Below, piece after piece: positions 1-10,888 of a stretch of 64,000 nt of DNA. Positions within the stretch are counted from its first letter, which is position 1. Every line of letters begins with the position of its first letter. The stretch is from JANOZM01 sp031429355 (GTDB lineage Bacteria > Pseudomonadota > Gammaproteobacteria > Burkholderiales > Burkholderiaceae_E): the NCBI GenBank assembly GCA_031429355.1, contig JANOZM010000004.1:620001-684000 (forward strand), in the 5' to 3' direction. A model generated the notes under the pieces. The model saw only the letters and a program-made list of their open reading frames with translations, made no database searches and was not told where the DNA came from. The translations under genes and the position numbers were made by a program.

Positions 1-1
1 T

Positions 2-3000
2 ATTGTTTCTAGCGCACTCGCGGGATTAAGCGCAAGTTGTGGCTCTGCAAGCGGCGGTGCATTGTGCGCCGCGCCATCGATTAGTGGTAATTCGGTCAGT
101 GGCAACATACCGGTGCTGCCAGCGGGCGGGCAAGTCGTTATCAATGTTACTGGCACGGTTAGCGGGTCGGCTACCGGTGTTATTACCAACTCGGCAAGTA
201 TTACCCCCGCCGGTGGTGTAACGGATCCCGATTTGTCAAATAACACATCAATCACTTCAACTAATGTTCTGCCCATTGCGAACTTAAAGATTGTTAAAAC
301 AGGGCCAAGCTCGGTCAACGCTGGCGCAGTAATTAGCTACACGGTTCGCGTGAGTAACGCAGGCCCAAGTCGTGCCGATGGTGCTGTTTTTACAGACAAC
401 TTACCAGCTAGTTTGCAAGGCATAACGGCTTTGTGTGGCAACGCTTTGGGCGGTGCGGTTTGTCCGGCGAGTGTTTCGATTGTCGGTAACGCGGTGTCTG
501 CAGTCATTGCGGCTTTGCCAGTTGGTGGTAGCGTTGATTTTGTAATAAACGCAACAGCAGCGGCTAACGCAAGCGGCTCTATTACAAACACTGCCAACGT
601 CACTCCGCCAGTCGGCACCACAGATCCAGATGCCAGTGACAACTCCGGTACAACCAATGCTGCTGTTAACTTAATCGCGGATGTAAGTATTTTAAAAAGT
701 GGACCTGCATCGTTTACGCCGGGCGCTGCAATTAGTTATCAATTGCTTATTCGCAATGCGGGACCAAGCCAAGCTAACGGCACCAGTTTTAACGACATCG
801 TTCCAGCAACTATAACGGGTATTACTGCCTCGTGCGCTGGCGCTTTAGCGGGCGCAGTTTGCCCTGCAAGTGTTAGCGTAAGCGGCAACATGGTGTCCGG
901 TTTAATTGCTTCACTACCATCGGGTGGCAGTCTTGTTATCACCATTAACGGAACGGTTGCCACAAATGCCACTGGAACTATTGCAAATACTGCAACGGTT
1001 ACCCCACCGGCTACTGTGACCGATCCAGATACTGCAAACAATACCAGCACGGCTACTACACCCGTCGTTCCAACCGCAGACTTGTCAATCAGTAAAACGG
1101 CTCCTGCATCGGCAACACCTGGTAACTCAATTTCGTATCAATTAACACTTCGTAATGTTGGGCCTAGTAGTGCAAATGTCGCAACTTTTAGCGATGCCGT
1201 ACCTGCTTCAATTACGGGAGTTACCGCTTCTTGTGCCAATGCTTTGGGTTCCGCTGTTTGCCCAGCCTCTGTGTCAGTTGTGGGTAATCTGGTTTCTGGT
1301 GTTGTACCAATGTTGCCCAGCGGCGGCAGTGTGGTTATCACAATTAATGGAACCGTAGTGGCTTCAGCAACTGGCTCAATTACTAACAACGCCACTATTG
1401 CAGTACCTAGTGGAACAATCGATCCCGCAACAGGAAACAACACAAGCAACGCAACAACAGCGTTAACCCCAACAGCAGATTTAGTAGTGAGTAAAGTGAA
1501 GCTTAGCCCGACTGGTAATTTAGTTCCGGGGCAGGCTGTGCAATATCGAATCGAACTTAATAATGCCGGTCCATCAAATGTATTGGGTGCTACTTTAAGC
1601 GACCCATTGCCGGCTGGTTTATCGAGCATGACTTGGACCTGCACAGTTGTTGGAACGGCCGATTGCGATTCGGCCAGCGCCGGTACTGGTGCTAATGGCA
1701 GCGGTTCGATGAGTTTAAACAATATTCAAATAAATGCTGGTGTTGCCAACAAGATTGTTGTGATCGTAGATGGCGTTGTAGCCAATGGGGCAACCAACAA
1801 TGTAAGCAATACCGCAACAGCAACTACACCGGTTGGAACCAATGATCCGAATCCGGCGAATAACTCGGCAACGGCCGGTGGCGACGTTACATTGAACGCT
1901 GATGTAAATGTTACAAAATCAGGGCCACCCACCGTAAACGCTGGCGCTCAAATTACCTATACCATTGTTGTTTCAAATGCAGGCCCAAGCGCGGCGGACG
2001 GAGCGGTCTTTACCGATAATGTACCAGTAGGAATCATTAGTGCGTCGGCTACTTGTAGTAGCGCCACTAACGGTGCAGTTTGCCCAACGAATGTTGCTGT
2101 TTCGGGGAATACGGTAACGGGAGTTATTTCAACTTTTCCTGCCACTGGGATCGTTCAGTTTACGGTTACTGGGACTGTCAGTGGAACCGCGCCAAATACA
2201 ATTGTAAATACTGCTTCTGTAGCCTTGCCTGCAAATATTGTAGATCCAACACCTGGCAATAACTCCAGCGCTTCAACCACGGTAGTGCCAGTTGCTGATT
2301 TGTCAGTACAAAAAACCGGACCCTCTGCAGTGCTTGCGAATGGGGCTATTAGTTACAACATCGTCATTCGTAACGCAGGCCCAAGCCCAGTTGCCAACAG
2401 TTTTTTTACCGACAATGTTCCGTCCGTAATTGGTTCGTTGGTTGTGAGCTGTGCCAACGAAACGAATGGCGCAGTGTGCCCAAGTGCAATTAGTACAGTG
2501 ACTAACAACTTATCTACATTGATTCCATCCTTACCGCCAGGTTCAAGTTTAACGATTACCGTTGCAGGCCTTGTAAGCCCATCGGCAACCGGCGTGATAT
2601 CAAATACGGCAACGATTGCAACGCCTTCTGGAACGATTGATCCAGAGCCTACTAATAACAGCAGTACCGAAACCACAAGTGTTACAGCGAACGCGAATAT
2701 CGGGATTGTAAAATCAGGTTCTACATCGGCGGACGCTGGCGGTCCAGTTAGTTATCAATTGCTCATTACCAATGCCGGTCCAAGTGCAGCAGACGATTCA
2801 GCATTTTCGGATGTCGTGCCGCCACAAGTGCTTGGCGTAACGGCCACTTGTGGATCAGCCTTGGGCGGTGCAATATGCCCAAGCTCGGTAAACATTGTAG
2901 GCAATAGCGTTAGTGGCAGCATACCCGGCTTGCCAAATGGTGGCTCGGTGGTAATTACTATTAATGGCACGATTGCAGGTTCGGCTTCAGGTTCAATTCG

Positions 3001-6000
3001 TAACACTGCAAATGTAACCCCTGCCGCAAGTGTGCTTGATTCAACGCCGGGCAATAACAGTTCATTTGTCGACACTACAATTAATTTAGTAGCCGACATA
3101 AATGTTGTTAAAACAGCCCCCGCTGCGATCCGTCCTTTGCAAACCTTAAGCTATAACATTGTTGTGTCGAATTCGGGGCCAAGTGCAGCCAATGGTACAA
3201 GCTTTAGCGATATTGTTTCGGCCTCGCTCAGTGGTGTAACAGTCACTTGTTCTGCGGCTACTAATGGTGCGGTTTGCCCTACAGGTTTATCTGCCGTCGC
3301 AAACGTAGTTAATACGATCATCCCTACTTTACCGTCGGGCTCTTCAGTAACGTTTACGGTTTCGGGTCAAGTGGTGGCTGGAGCAACTGGAACCATTTCT
3401 AATACGGCCACTATTGCTCCACCAGTAGGTGTTACCGATCCAAGAGCTGATAACAACACTAGTACGGTGAGTACCGGTGTGGATGCAATTGCAGACCTAA
3501 CGATTGTTAAAACAGCGCCAGTTTCTGTGCAAGCTGGTGGCGCCATTAGTTACAGCATAGTGATAGCTAATGCTGGCCCAAGTGATGCGGGCGGCACGTC
3601 GTTTAGTGATGTGGTTCCTGCTGTAATTGGCAACATTACTACTGCTTGCGTAGCAACGGCGGGTACAGCGCCATCAAGCGCGGCGGCTTGCCCAAGTTTC
3701 ATTTCTGTTGTGGGCAATAGCGTATCGGGAACGATACCGAGCTTACCAGCGGGCAGTACGGTAACCATTACTATTAACGGTCTTGTTAGCGGCAGTGCAA
3801 CAGGCACTATTAGTAACACCGCAACTTTAACGCCACCACCTAACGTTACCGATACAACACCGGTCAATACTTCAACGACAACCAGTAACGTGGTTCCGGT
3901 TGCTAATCTATCGTTGCAAAAAACGGGACCTGCTGCAGTCAATGCCGGTGCCGGTATTAGCTATCAATTGCGAATTCGTAATGCGGGCCCAAGCGCTGCT
4001 AATGGGGCGAGCTTTAATGATGTAGTTCCAAGTGCAATTTCGGGCGTAGTGGCGAGCTGTACCTTAGCAAGTAACGGTGCTTCGTGCCCAGTAAGTATCT
4101 TAATTTCCGGCAATACAGTTTCTGGCGTTGTGCCATCTTTACCTAATGGATCCGAAGTAGTGATCACTATTGTGGGATCCGTTGCCGGTAGTGCTGTCGG
4201 CAACATCGCCAACACAGCCACCGTTACTCCACCAACGGGGACGGTAGACCCCGATAACACCAACAACACAGGTACTGCAACAACACCGGTTAATCCGGTA
4301 GCGGATGTGCAAGTCACTAAAACCGCACCTGCCTCAGTGAACGCAGGTGGTGTAATTTCGTATCTGGTTCGGGTCGTTAACAATGGGCCGAGCGCGGCCA
4401 GCGATACGGTGTTTACCGACAACGTGCCCGCCAGTATTGCCAGCATTACGGCAAATTGCAGTTCGGCAACGGGCGGTGCTGTGTGTCCAAGTAGTGTAGG
4501 TGTTAGTGGTAACAGCGTGAGCGCATCAGTTCCAACACTGCCTGCAGGTGGCGTTGTGTTTTTTACGGTTACAGGTACGGTGCTGGGTAATGCGCCAGCA
4601 TCGATTAGCAATACTGCAAACGTAGCGGTGGCGACCGGAATTATTGATCCGGATTCTACTAACAACGCTTCTTCAGCTGCAACCGCTGTCCAACCTGTTG
4701 CCGATTTGCGTGTGACTAAAACCGGCCCAGTTTCTGCAAACGCAGGGGCACCGGTTACCTACACTATTGTCGCGATTAACTCGGGTCCAAGCGCGGCGAA
4801 TAATGCTGTGATAACTGACAATGTGCCAAGCTCTATTGGCGGAGTTATTGCGTCGTGTACGGGTACAACGGGTGGGGCTGTTTGCCCAACTGTCAATGTA
4901 TCGGGCAACAATATTGCGGCGACAGTTGCAAGCTTCCCCGCAGGTTCTACTTTAAGCTTTGTTGTACAAGGCACGGTGCAAGGTGGTGCGGCTGGTTCGA
5001 TTACCAACTCGGTTTCGATTGCAACTCCAGTTGGCGTGTTAGACCCCGATTTAACCAACAATACCGCGCTGTCAAACTCGCCGGTACAACCTGTTGCCGA
5101 TGTGCGTATTACAAAAACGGCGACACCGATTGTAAAAGCCGGTGGCGCTATTGCTTGGCAATTGCAAATAACGAACGACGGCCCGTCGTCAGCCAACCTC
5201 ACTAGCTTTAGCGATGTTGTGCCTAGCTCAGTTTCTAGTGTTTCTGCAACTTGTTTAAGCGCTGCGGGCGGTGCCGTTTGCCCAGGCGCGGTATTGGTTG
5301 CGGGCAACACGGTGAGTGGCACGATCGCTACCTTGCCTGCGGGAGGATCTTTAGTCATTAACATTGATGGAACCGTAGTTGGTTCAACCTTAGGATCTAT
5401 CAATAACTCGGCCTCCGTTACGGTTGCGCCAGGAGTGATTGATCCAAGTGCTGGAAATAATACAGCGACCAGTGTGTCAACTGTAACGCCAGTAGCTGAT
5501 GTATCGGTGGTTAAAACCGGCCCAGCTTCAGCGCTCGTTTTAGGTGCCGCAAGCTACAGCGTCGTGGTTAGTAACGCGGGCCCTTCAGTTGCCGATGGCA
5601 CAGGTTTTGCTGATAACTTACCTAGTGATTTAACGTTGGTCAGTGCAATTTGTTCCAGCGTCACGGGCGGTGCTGTTTGCCCTGCGTCCGTTAATGTAGC
5701 TGGCAATTCGGTAAGCGCTATTATTGCGACCTTACCTGCCGGTGCAAGCGTTCGCTTTACGGTTAACGCAACCGTAAACGCAGGGGCTGTTGGAAACATT
5801 GTCAATACGGCCACGGCTACAGTTGCGACCGGAACCATTGATCCGAATCCAAGCAACGATTCGGGTTCTGCAACTACACCAGTTACACCAGTAGCCGATT
5901 TGAAAATCGAAAAAACAGCGTTGCCAAAACTCAATGCGGCCGATCCAATTACCTATGTTATTAAAGTAACTAACCTAGGGCCAAGTCGTGCGAACGACAG

Positions 6001-8686
6001 CGTCTTAAACGATAACGTTCCGGGCGATGTCGGTAGCATCACGGGTACGTGCGCTGCCGAAAGTTTAGGTGCTGTTTGTACAACAACAATTGGCATCACT
6101 GGTAATGCGGTGACGGCAACAATTCCATCAATGCCTGCTGGTTCGTCGTTGGTGTTTACCTTAAAAGGAACCCTAACGTCGGTGGCGTCTGGTGCGGTCG
6201 TTAATACCGCAACAATTACTCCAGCTACTGGCGTTACAGACCCAGATACAAGCAACAACACATCAAGTGCAACAACTTTGGTGACGCCGTTAGCCGATGT
6301 TTCTGTTACCAAGCGTCGTACTGAAAATGTCGCAAACGTCAGTCCTGGTGCAACAGTAAACTACGATATCGTGGTGCGTAATGCAGGTCCTGCACCTGTT
6401 AGCGGCTTAGCCGTTGCTGATAACTTGCCAGCTAGTTTAATTAACGCAACTTGGACATGTATCGCAAGCGGTACTGCCGATTGCGATACCACGACAGCTG
6501 GTACAGGCGCCTCGGGTACAGGTTCGTTTAACTTAAGCAATGTTTCTATTAATGGCGGTGTCGCGAACGTTGTCACGATTCGAGTAACCGCAACGGTTGC
6601 TGCAAATGCGCAATATTCGATTACGAATACGGCAGTGTTAACAACACCAGCTACTATTGTTGATCCAAACCCTGATAACAATACCGCAACTGATACCGTT
6701 GCGATATCGACCAGCGTGCGTGGCCGTGTTTGGTCGGATCTAAACGCCGACGCGCAAACCAATGGAAGCGAAGGTCCAATAGAAGGACTAACCGTTACAT
6801 TGACGCCGGTGGGTGGTGGTACGCCAATTGTGGTAGTGACTGATGCGCAAGGCAACTATGTTGCTCCGGTTGCGCCGGGAGTGCGCTATACCTTAGTTGT
6901 CACTGCACCTGCAGGCCAAACGGCAACTACTCGTAATAACCCACAGCAAGTATTGGCCGGTGCACCTGGCGAGCAAGTCAATGCAGCGCCAGTGGGTTTT
7001 GCTGTCGCCGCATCGTTATCGGGTTCTGTCTGGCGCGATTTTGATCACGACCGCAATCGCGGAAGTGGTGAGCCTGCAGTGGGTGGCTTTAGAGTTGAAG
7101 TGTTGGATCTCAGTGGCCGCGTGGTTGCTAGCGCAATTACGGACGCTAGTGGCAATTACACAGTAGGCGGTTTAGTGCCTACCAACCCTAACGATCCAAC
7201 GACGTTTTACACCGTTCGCTTTGTCGACCCAAGCAACAACGTGTTGTACGCAAAACCGTTGTCTCGTGATCCAGTAAACCGTAACGGCGTTACAGATCGC
7301 GGTGTGATTGAATCACTGCAATTGTTACCTGGCGTAAATACCAGCAACCAAAGCTTGCCACTTGATCCATCGGGTGTTGTGTACAACAGCTCAACGCGTC
7401 AGCCAGTGGCCGGTGCCGTAGTTACCCTTACAGGACCAATCGGCTTCGATCCAGCGAGGCATTTGTTAGGTGGTCTAGCGCTGTTAAATCAAACCACGGG
7501 ACCGAATGGTTACTACGAATTTTGGTTACTACCCGGAGCACCTTCGGGTAGCTACGGTTTAGAGGTCGTTGCGCCTACTGGTTTGATTAGCCCGTCGACG
7601 CAAGTACCCGTAGACCCAAGTGAAGCGAATGTGCCAACTACAGGCGGCGTGTTTGCAGTGCAGTCGCAAGCCGATGCACCCAGTGCTAATCAAGATACGC
7701 GTTACTACAAGCGTTTCCAATTAGCGATTGGTGCCGACCAAGTTGTTAACAACCATATCCCATTAGACCCAACAGTGCCGGGTGAATTGTTTGTCGCAAA
7801 AGCGGCTGATAAAGCAACTATCGACTTAGGAGATGCCTTGCGGTATACGGTAACGGTTCGCCACGTTGCGGGCCCTGCCGCAAACAACGTACGCGTTATC
7901 GATACTTTACCGGCGGGCTTTAAATACATCCCTGGCACAGCGCGTTTGCAAACAGCACCCGATGCAGTAGCAGCAAGTATTGCAGATCCATCAGGCGGTG
8001 TAGGTCCTAGCTTAACCTTCCAAATTAATCGCGTTGCTATTGGGCAAGTCATGTTGCTAACGTATCGTGTTCGGGTTGGTGTTGGTTCTATGCAAGGCGA
8101 TGGCATCAACCGCGCTTACGCACAATCGGGCAATACGCGCTCGAACGTTGCGCAAGCAAAAGTTAAAGTTGAAGGCGGCGTGTTTACCAGCCAAGCTTGT
8201 GTTGTTGGAAAAATTTATATCGACTGTAACGGCAACCATGTGCAAGACGCCGAAGAACTAGGCATACCTAACGTACGTTTGTATTTGGAAGACGGCACCT
8301 ACATGATTAGCGATAGCGAAGGTAAGTATGGCTATTGTGGTCTAAAGCCAACCACTCACGTGCTTAAAGTCGATAGAAAAACTTTGCCCTTTGGTAGTCT
8401 TTTAAAAACCACCAGCAGCCGCAACGCGGGCGATGCCGACAGCATTTTTGTCGACTCCAAATCGGGTGAAATGACCCGCGCCGATTTTGCGGAAGGCAGC
8501 TGTAAGCCAGCCGTTGTAGAAGAAACCAAAGTGCGTCGCACCAAAGGCGAAGTTCGCTCGGTAGATGCACCCAAGAGTAAGGGTGTTAGACCGGGGCCGA
8601 AGTTTGAATCTGGCGCAGCAAAGTCGGTGCAAGGCCGACTCGCCGCTGCCAATTTGGGTGGGGTTGATGGTGGGGCGAAAAACTAA
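2..8686 (+). CDS. Giant DUF11-repeat surface/secreted protein, 5' end outside the window
   Basis: The reading frame is open to the left edge: codons upstream of position 62 encode an earlier repeat copy (a CGSASGGALC-like stretch), so the gene starts outside the window. At least 2,890 residues are visible. From the N-terminal side there are 16 full DUF11 repeats of about 133 residues (each beginning A-D/N-L/V-x-x-x-K-T/S-G/A-P), then two SdrD-B/Cna-B-like domains beginning GRVWSDLNAD and SGSVWRDFDHD, and a third carboxypeptidase-regulatory-like domain. A further DUF11 domain (about 7,770-8,120) and a final SdrD-B-like domain (GKIYIDCNGN) with a basic tail follow. No LPXTG, autotransporter barrel or OmpA domain is visible at the C-terminus. 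DUF11 proteins are typically extracellular adhesin or scaffold proteins. The exact role and export route cannot be told because the N-terminus is missing. Confidence 0.9.
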   Translation: MVSSALAGLSASCGSASGGALCAAPSISGNSVSGNIPVLPAGGQVVINVTGTVSGSATGVITNSASITPAGGVTDPDLSNNTSITSTNVLPIANLKIVKTGPSSVNAGAVISYTVRVSNAGPSRADGAVFTDNLPASLQGITALCGNALGGAVCPASVSIVGNAVSAVIAALPVGGSVDFVINATAAANASGSITNTANVTPPVGTTDPDASDNSGTTNAAVNLIADVSILKSGPASFTPGAAISYQLLIRNAGPSQANGTSFNDIVPATITGITASCAGALAGAVCPASVSVSGNMVSGLIASLPSGGSLVITINGTVATNATGTIANTATVTPPATVTDPDTANNTSTATTPVVPTADLSISKTAPASATPGNSISYQLTLRNVGPSSANVATFSDAVPASITGVTASCANALGSAVCPASVSVVGNLVSGVVPMLPSGGSVVITINGTVVASATGSITNNATIAVPSGTIDPATGNNTSNATTALTPTADLVVSKVKLSPTGNLVPGQAVQYRIELNNAGPSNVLGATLSDPLPAGLSSMTWTCTVVGTADCDSASAGTGANGSGSMSLNNIQINAGVANKIVVIVDGVVANGATNNVSNTATATTPVGTNDPNPANNSATAGGDVTLNADVNVTKSGPPTVNAGAQITYTIVVSNAGPSAADGAVFTDNVPVGIISASATCSSATNGAVCPTNVAVSGNTVTGVISTFPATGIVQFTVTGTVSGTAPNTIVNTASVALPANIVDPTPGNNSSASTTVVPVADLSVQKTGPSAVLANGAISYNIVIRNAGPSPVANSFFTDNVPSVIGSLVVSCANETNGAVCPSAISTVTNNLSTLIPSLPPGSSLTITVAGLVSPSATGVISNTATIATPSGTIDPEPTNNSSTETTSVTANANIGIVKSGSTSADAGGPVSYQLLITNAGPSAADDSAFSDVVPPQVLGVTATCGSALGGAICPSSVNIVGNSVSGSIPGLPNGGSVVITINGTIAGSASGSIRNTANVTPAASVLDSTPGNNSSFVDTTINLVADINVVKTAPAAIRPLQTLSYNIVVSNSGPSAANGTSFSDIVSASLSGVTVTCSAATNGAVCPTGLSAVANVVNTIIPTLPSGSSVTFTVSGQVVAGATGTISNTATIAPPVGVTDPRADNNTSTVSTGVDAIADLTIVKTAPVSVQAGGAISYSIVIANAGPSDAGGTSFSDVVPAVIGNITTACVATAGTAPSSAAACPSFISVVGNSVSGTIPSLPAGSTVTITINGLVSGSATGTISNTATLTPPPNVTDTTPVNTSTTTSNVVPVANLSLQKTGPAAVNAGAGISYQLRIRNAGPSAANGASFNDVVPSAISGVVASCTLASNGASCPVSILISGNTVSGVVPSLPNGSEVVITIVGSVAGSAVGNIANTATVTPPTGTVDPDNTNNTGTATTPVNPVADVQVTKTAPASVNAGGVISYLVRVVNNGPSAASDTVFTDNVPASIASITANCSSATGGAVCPSSVGVSGNSVSASVPTLPAGGVVFFTVTGTVLGNAPASISNTANVAVATGIIDPDSTNNASSAATAVQPVADLRVTKTGPVSANAGAPVTYTIVAINSGPSAANNAVITDNVPSSIGGVIASCTGTTGGAVCPTVNVSGNNIAATVASFPAGSTLSFVVQGTVQGGAAGSITNSVSIATPVGVLDPDLTNNTALSNSPVQPVADVRITKTATPIVKAGGAIAWQLQITNDGPSSANLTSFSDVVPSSVSSVSATCLSAAGGAVCPGAVLVAGNTVSGTIATLPAGGSLVINIDGTVVGSTLGSINNSASVTVAPGVIDPSAGNNTATSVSTVTPVADVSVVKTGPASALVLGAASYSVVVSNAGPSVADGTGFADNLPSDLTLVSAICSSVTGGAVCPASVNVAGNSVSAIIATLPAGASVRFTVNATVNAGAVGNIVNTATATVATGTIDPNPSNDSGSATTPVTPVADLKIEKTALPKLNAADPITYVIKVTNLGPSRANDSVLNDNVPGDVGSITGTCAAESLGAVCTTTIGITGNAVTATIPSMPAGSSLVFTLKGTLTSVASGAVVNTATITPATGVTDPDTSNNTSSATTLVTPLADVSVTKRRTENVANVSPGATVNYDIVVRNAGPAPVSGLAVADNLPASLINATWTCIASGTADCDTTTAGTGASGTGSFNLSNVSINGGVANVVTIRVTATVAANAQYSITNTAVLTTPATIVDPNPDNNTATDTVAISTSVRGRVWSDLNADAQTNGSEGPIEGLTVTLTPVGGGTPIVVVTDAQGNYVAPVAPGVRYTLVVTAPAGQTATTRNNPQQVLAGAPGEQVNAAPVGFAVAASLSGSVWRDFDHDRNRGSGEPAVGGFRVEVLDLSGRVVASAITDASGNYTVGGLVPTNPNDPTTFYTVRFVDPSNNVLYAKPLSRDPVNRNGVTDRGVIESLQLLPGVNTSNQSLPLDPSGVVYNSSTRQPVAGAVVTLTGPIGFDPARHLLGGLALLNQTTGPNGYYEFWLLPGAPSGSYGLEVVAPTGLISPSTQVPVDPSEANVPTTGGVFAVQSQADAPSANQDTRYYKRFQLAIGADQVVNNHIPLDPTVPGELFVAKAADKATIDLGDALRYTVTVRHVAGPAANNVRVIDTLPAGFKYIPGTARLQTAPDAVAASIADPSGGVGPSLTFQINRVAIGQVMLLTYRVRVGVGSMQGDGINRAYAQSGNTRSNVAQAKVKVEGGVFTSQACVVGKIYIDCNGNHVQDAEELGIPNVRLYLEDGTYMISDSEGKYGYCGLKPTTHVLKVDRKTLPFGSLLKTTSSRNAGDADSIFVDSKSGEMTRADFAEGSCKPAVVEETKVRRTKGEVRSVDAPKSKGVRPGPKFESGAAKSVQGRLAAANLGGVDGGAKN
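278..6708 (+). repeat. Tandem array of 16 DUF11-coding repeats (about 400 bp each)
   Basis: The array lies inside the giant surface-protein gene, with a partial copy before it. Fourteen units share one design, with a conserved Cys pair in the pattern C-x(9-13)-G-A-V/I-C-P that could form a disulfide. Units 4 (about 1,474-1,890) and 16 (about 6,292-6,708) are a different class. They carry T-W-T-C, G-T-A-D-C-D and A-G-T-G-A-x-G-x-G-S motifs instead. Unit similarity is clear in protein but diffuse in DNA, so this looks like an old, diverged array. Confidence 0.85.
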
Positions 8687-8854
8687 AGCTAGTTAAATTC
8701 AATCTCGAAAAAAGCGATGTTCGAATTCTCGTTGCTGTCTATCAAACTTAAGCAAATAAAACAATTATCCGTTTGGTCTATTCATATCGGGTGAATTTTT
8801 CAGCATTGTTAAGTAGAATAAAATTCTACAAAATATTTCACGAAAACGATCTTA

Positions 8855-9712
8855 ATGAAAATTGTACTGGACGGCTTTTCCCGCGGCTTCGTTGTTTTTG
8901 GTTTTATTTTTTCCCTTGTCGATGCAAATGGGGCGAGTGCGCAAATCCCGTTAGAAAACGCGTTACGTGTCTTGAGCAAAGACACTGCTATCCAAAATTT
9001 AGAAAAATTTGCTGAGCAATCGTCCAGTAGTTTTAAGAATCAAGCTGTAGCGAATCTTTCTGCCGAGCAGCGTGAGAAATTGATTGAGATTTCTGCCGAG
9101 GTTTATAACGCAAACAGAATGAAGGAGATTTTTGTTAAAGCGTTTGCCCTGCAGCTAAATTCAAAAGACGCGACTGCTACAGAGCAATGGTTGGACTCAC
9201 CGCTGGGAAAGCGTTTGGTATTGGCTGAACTTGCCGCCGTAAACAACAACGATTCCGCTAACTTAATGCGTGATGGGCAAGCTTCAATACAGCGGGCAAG
9301 CTCTGCAAGGCAACAGTTAATCCGAGAGTTTGTAACCACAACGGCGCTCTTGGAGACGACCGAAAGCATTTTAATGAGCATTGCTAAAGGGATGCATGAC
9401 GGGGTCTTAGCCGCTGGTCCTGTTCAAAGCGTACCGATGCCGGGAGCAACGGACCAACGCTCCGAAGCGGCGCTTCAGCAAATGCGGCAAGCGTTACGAT
9501 CCTTTTTAGACCCAATGATTTTTGCGACGTCCGTAAACCTTTACGAGAGATTTACGGACCGTGAAATGCGGCAATATGTAGGTTTTTATAAGAGCCAATC
9601 AGGCCAAGGATACTTGAGTGCAACCCGTAAATCCTTTAACGAAATGTTTACCATCCTCAGTAACGAATTAGGCACGGCCCTCGCAAAAAGTATGCAGCAA
9701 CAAAAAAGTTGA
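8855..9712 (+). CDS. Secreted DUF2059-like protein of unknown function
   Basis: The protein has 285 residues. The N-terminus has a hydrophobic stretch (residues about 8-30) ending in ANGASAQ, consistent with Sec export to the periplasm. The rest is helical and charged. The C-terminal segment, with REMRQYVGFYKSQSGQGYLS, resembles the 'FY-S-x-x-G' helix of DUF2059 proteins, which are small periplasmic proteins of unknown function. The ATG at 8855 was chosen because it directly precedes the signal-like segment. The gene stands alone between the giant surface-protein gene and the ABC importer operon. The family call is by motif memory and is tentative. Confidence 0.6.
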   Translation: MKIVLDGFSRGFVVFGFIFSLVDANGASAQIPLENALRVLSKDTAIQNLEKFAEQSSSSFKNQAVANLSAEQREKLIEISAEVYNANRMKEIFVKAFALQLNSKDATATEQWLDSPLGKRLVLAELAAVNNNDSANLMRDGQASIQRASSARQQLIREFVTTTALLETTESILMSIAKGMHDGVLAAGPVQSVPMPGATDQRSEAALQQMRQALRSFLDPMIFATSVNLYERFTDREMRQYVGFYKSQSGQGYLSATRKSFNEMFTILSNELGTALAKSMQQQKS

Positions 9713-9856
9713 CTGCGAATTTTTCAGTTTCTAAAGAATCCGAAGATTCAACGGCTTAAACAGCCTCGATAGTGCGAAGCTTGAAGCCAAAAGACCAAAT
9801 AGTCCGCTTTCCCTGTACACTCCTGCGACAATAATTCAAGTCGTAGGAGACCATCC

Positions 9857-10882
9857 ATGAAATTCAAAGTCCTAACCCTAGCCGTTGCATTAGCGGCTAG
9901 TTTTGGTAGCACCCAAGCCCGTGCCGAAGGCCAGTTAAACATTATTTGCAGCGTGCAAGCCGAGTGGTGCAACATGATTGCCACTGTCTACACGCGCACA
10001 ACGGGTACTAAGGTGAACATTGTGCAAAAAGGTTCTGGCGAAGCGATTGCTCAATTAAACGCCGAGTCAGCCAACCCTAAGACCGATATTTGGTTTGGTG
10101 GCACCGGCGACCCGCATTTACAAGCGGCCGAGCAAGGCTTAACGGCCGAGTACAAATCGGCCCGCATGGGCGAGCTGCATCCGTGGGCGCAACAACAAGC
10201 GCAGCAGTCTGGTTTTAAAACCATCGGCATTTATTCTGGCCCCTTAGGCATGGCTTACAACACCGAAGTATTGGCTAAGAAAAAAATTGCCAAACCAACT
10301 TGCTGGAAAGATTTGTTAAAGCCCGAATTTAAAGGTGAAATTCAAATGGCTAACCCGAACTCTTCGGGTACGGCTTATGTGGCTATTGCTACCCTAGTGC
10401 AGTTAATGGGTGAAGACAAAGCATTTGAATATTTAAAAGGCTTGCATAAAAACATTGGTCAATACCCTCGCTCAGGTACAGGCCCAATTAAAAACGCAGC
10501 GCGCGGTGAAACGGCTGTTTCAGTGAGCTTTGTGCACGATGCACCGGGCGAAAAAGAAAAAGGCTTTCCAATCGAAGCCGTAACGCCATGCGAAGGAACT
10601 GGTTTTGAAATTGGTTCGCTAAGTATTGTTAAAGGCGCGCGCAATATGGATAACGCCAAAAAATTCTACGACTGGGCGTTAACTGCCTCGGCGCAAGAAA
10701 TGGGCGCGGCTGCCAAACAGTACCAAGTGCCTTCTAACAAAGCCGCCAAAGTCGATCCACGCGTGCCCGACTTTAAAAAAATCAAATTCATTAATTACGA
10801 TTTTGGTAAGTACGGCAAAACTTCCGAGCGTAAACGCTTGATCGAACGTTGGGAAAAAGAAGTCAACAGCATTCCGCGTTAA
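9857..10882 (+). CDS. ABC transporter periplasmic substrate-binding protein (AfuA/FbpA type)
   Basis: This is a 341-residue extracellular solute-binding protein with a Sec signal peptide (cleavage probably after ARA, residue 23). The mature start LNIICSVQAEWCNMI and the segments TDIWFGGTGDPH and NPNSSGTAYVAIATLVQLMG are typical of the iron(III)/sugar-phosphate binding family (FbpA, AfuA). Family members bind ferric iron in the periplasm or, for Actinobacillus AfuA, hexose phosphates. The substrate cannot be read from sequence alone. A good ribosome binding site (TAGGAG) lies 8 bases before the ATG. It is the first gene of a three-gene operon with the permease and the ATPase. Confidence 0.88.
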   Translation: MKFKVLTLAVALAASFGSTQARAEGQLNIICSVQAEWCNMIATVYTRTTGTKVNIVQKGSGEAIAQLNAESANPKTDIWFGGTGDPHLQAAEQGLTAEYKSARMGELHPWAQQQAQQSGFKTIGIYSGPLGMAYNTEVLAKKKIAKPTCWKDLLKPEFKGEIQMANPNSSGTAYVAIATLVQLMGEDKAFEYLKGLHKNIGQYPRSGTGPIKNAARGETAVSVSFVHDAPGEKEKGFPIEAVTPCEGTGFEIGSLSIVKGARNMDNAKKFYDWALTASAQEMGAAAKQYQVPSNKAAKVDPRVPDFKKIKFINYDFGKYGKTSERKRLIERWEKEVNSIPR

Positions 10883-10888
10883 TCGCTG

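Noticed and set aside
337..6855. A series of minus-strand open frames of 100-230 codons across the DUF11 gene
   Set aside because: They recur with the repeat period, have no ribosome binding sites and encode only low-complexity antisense of the repeats.
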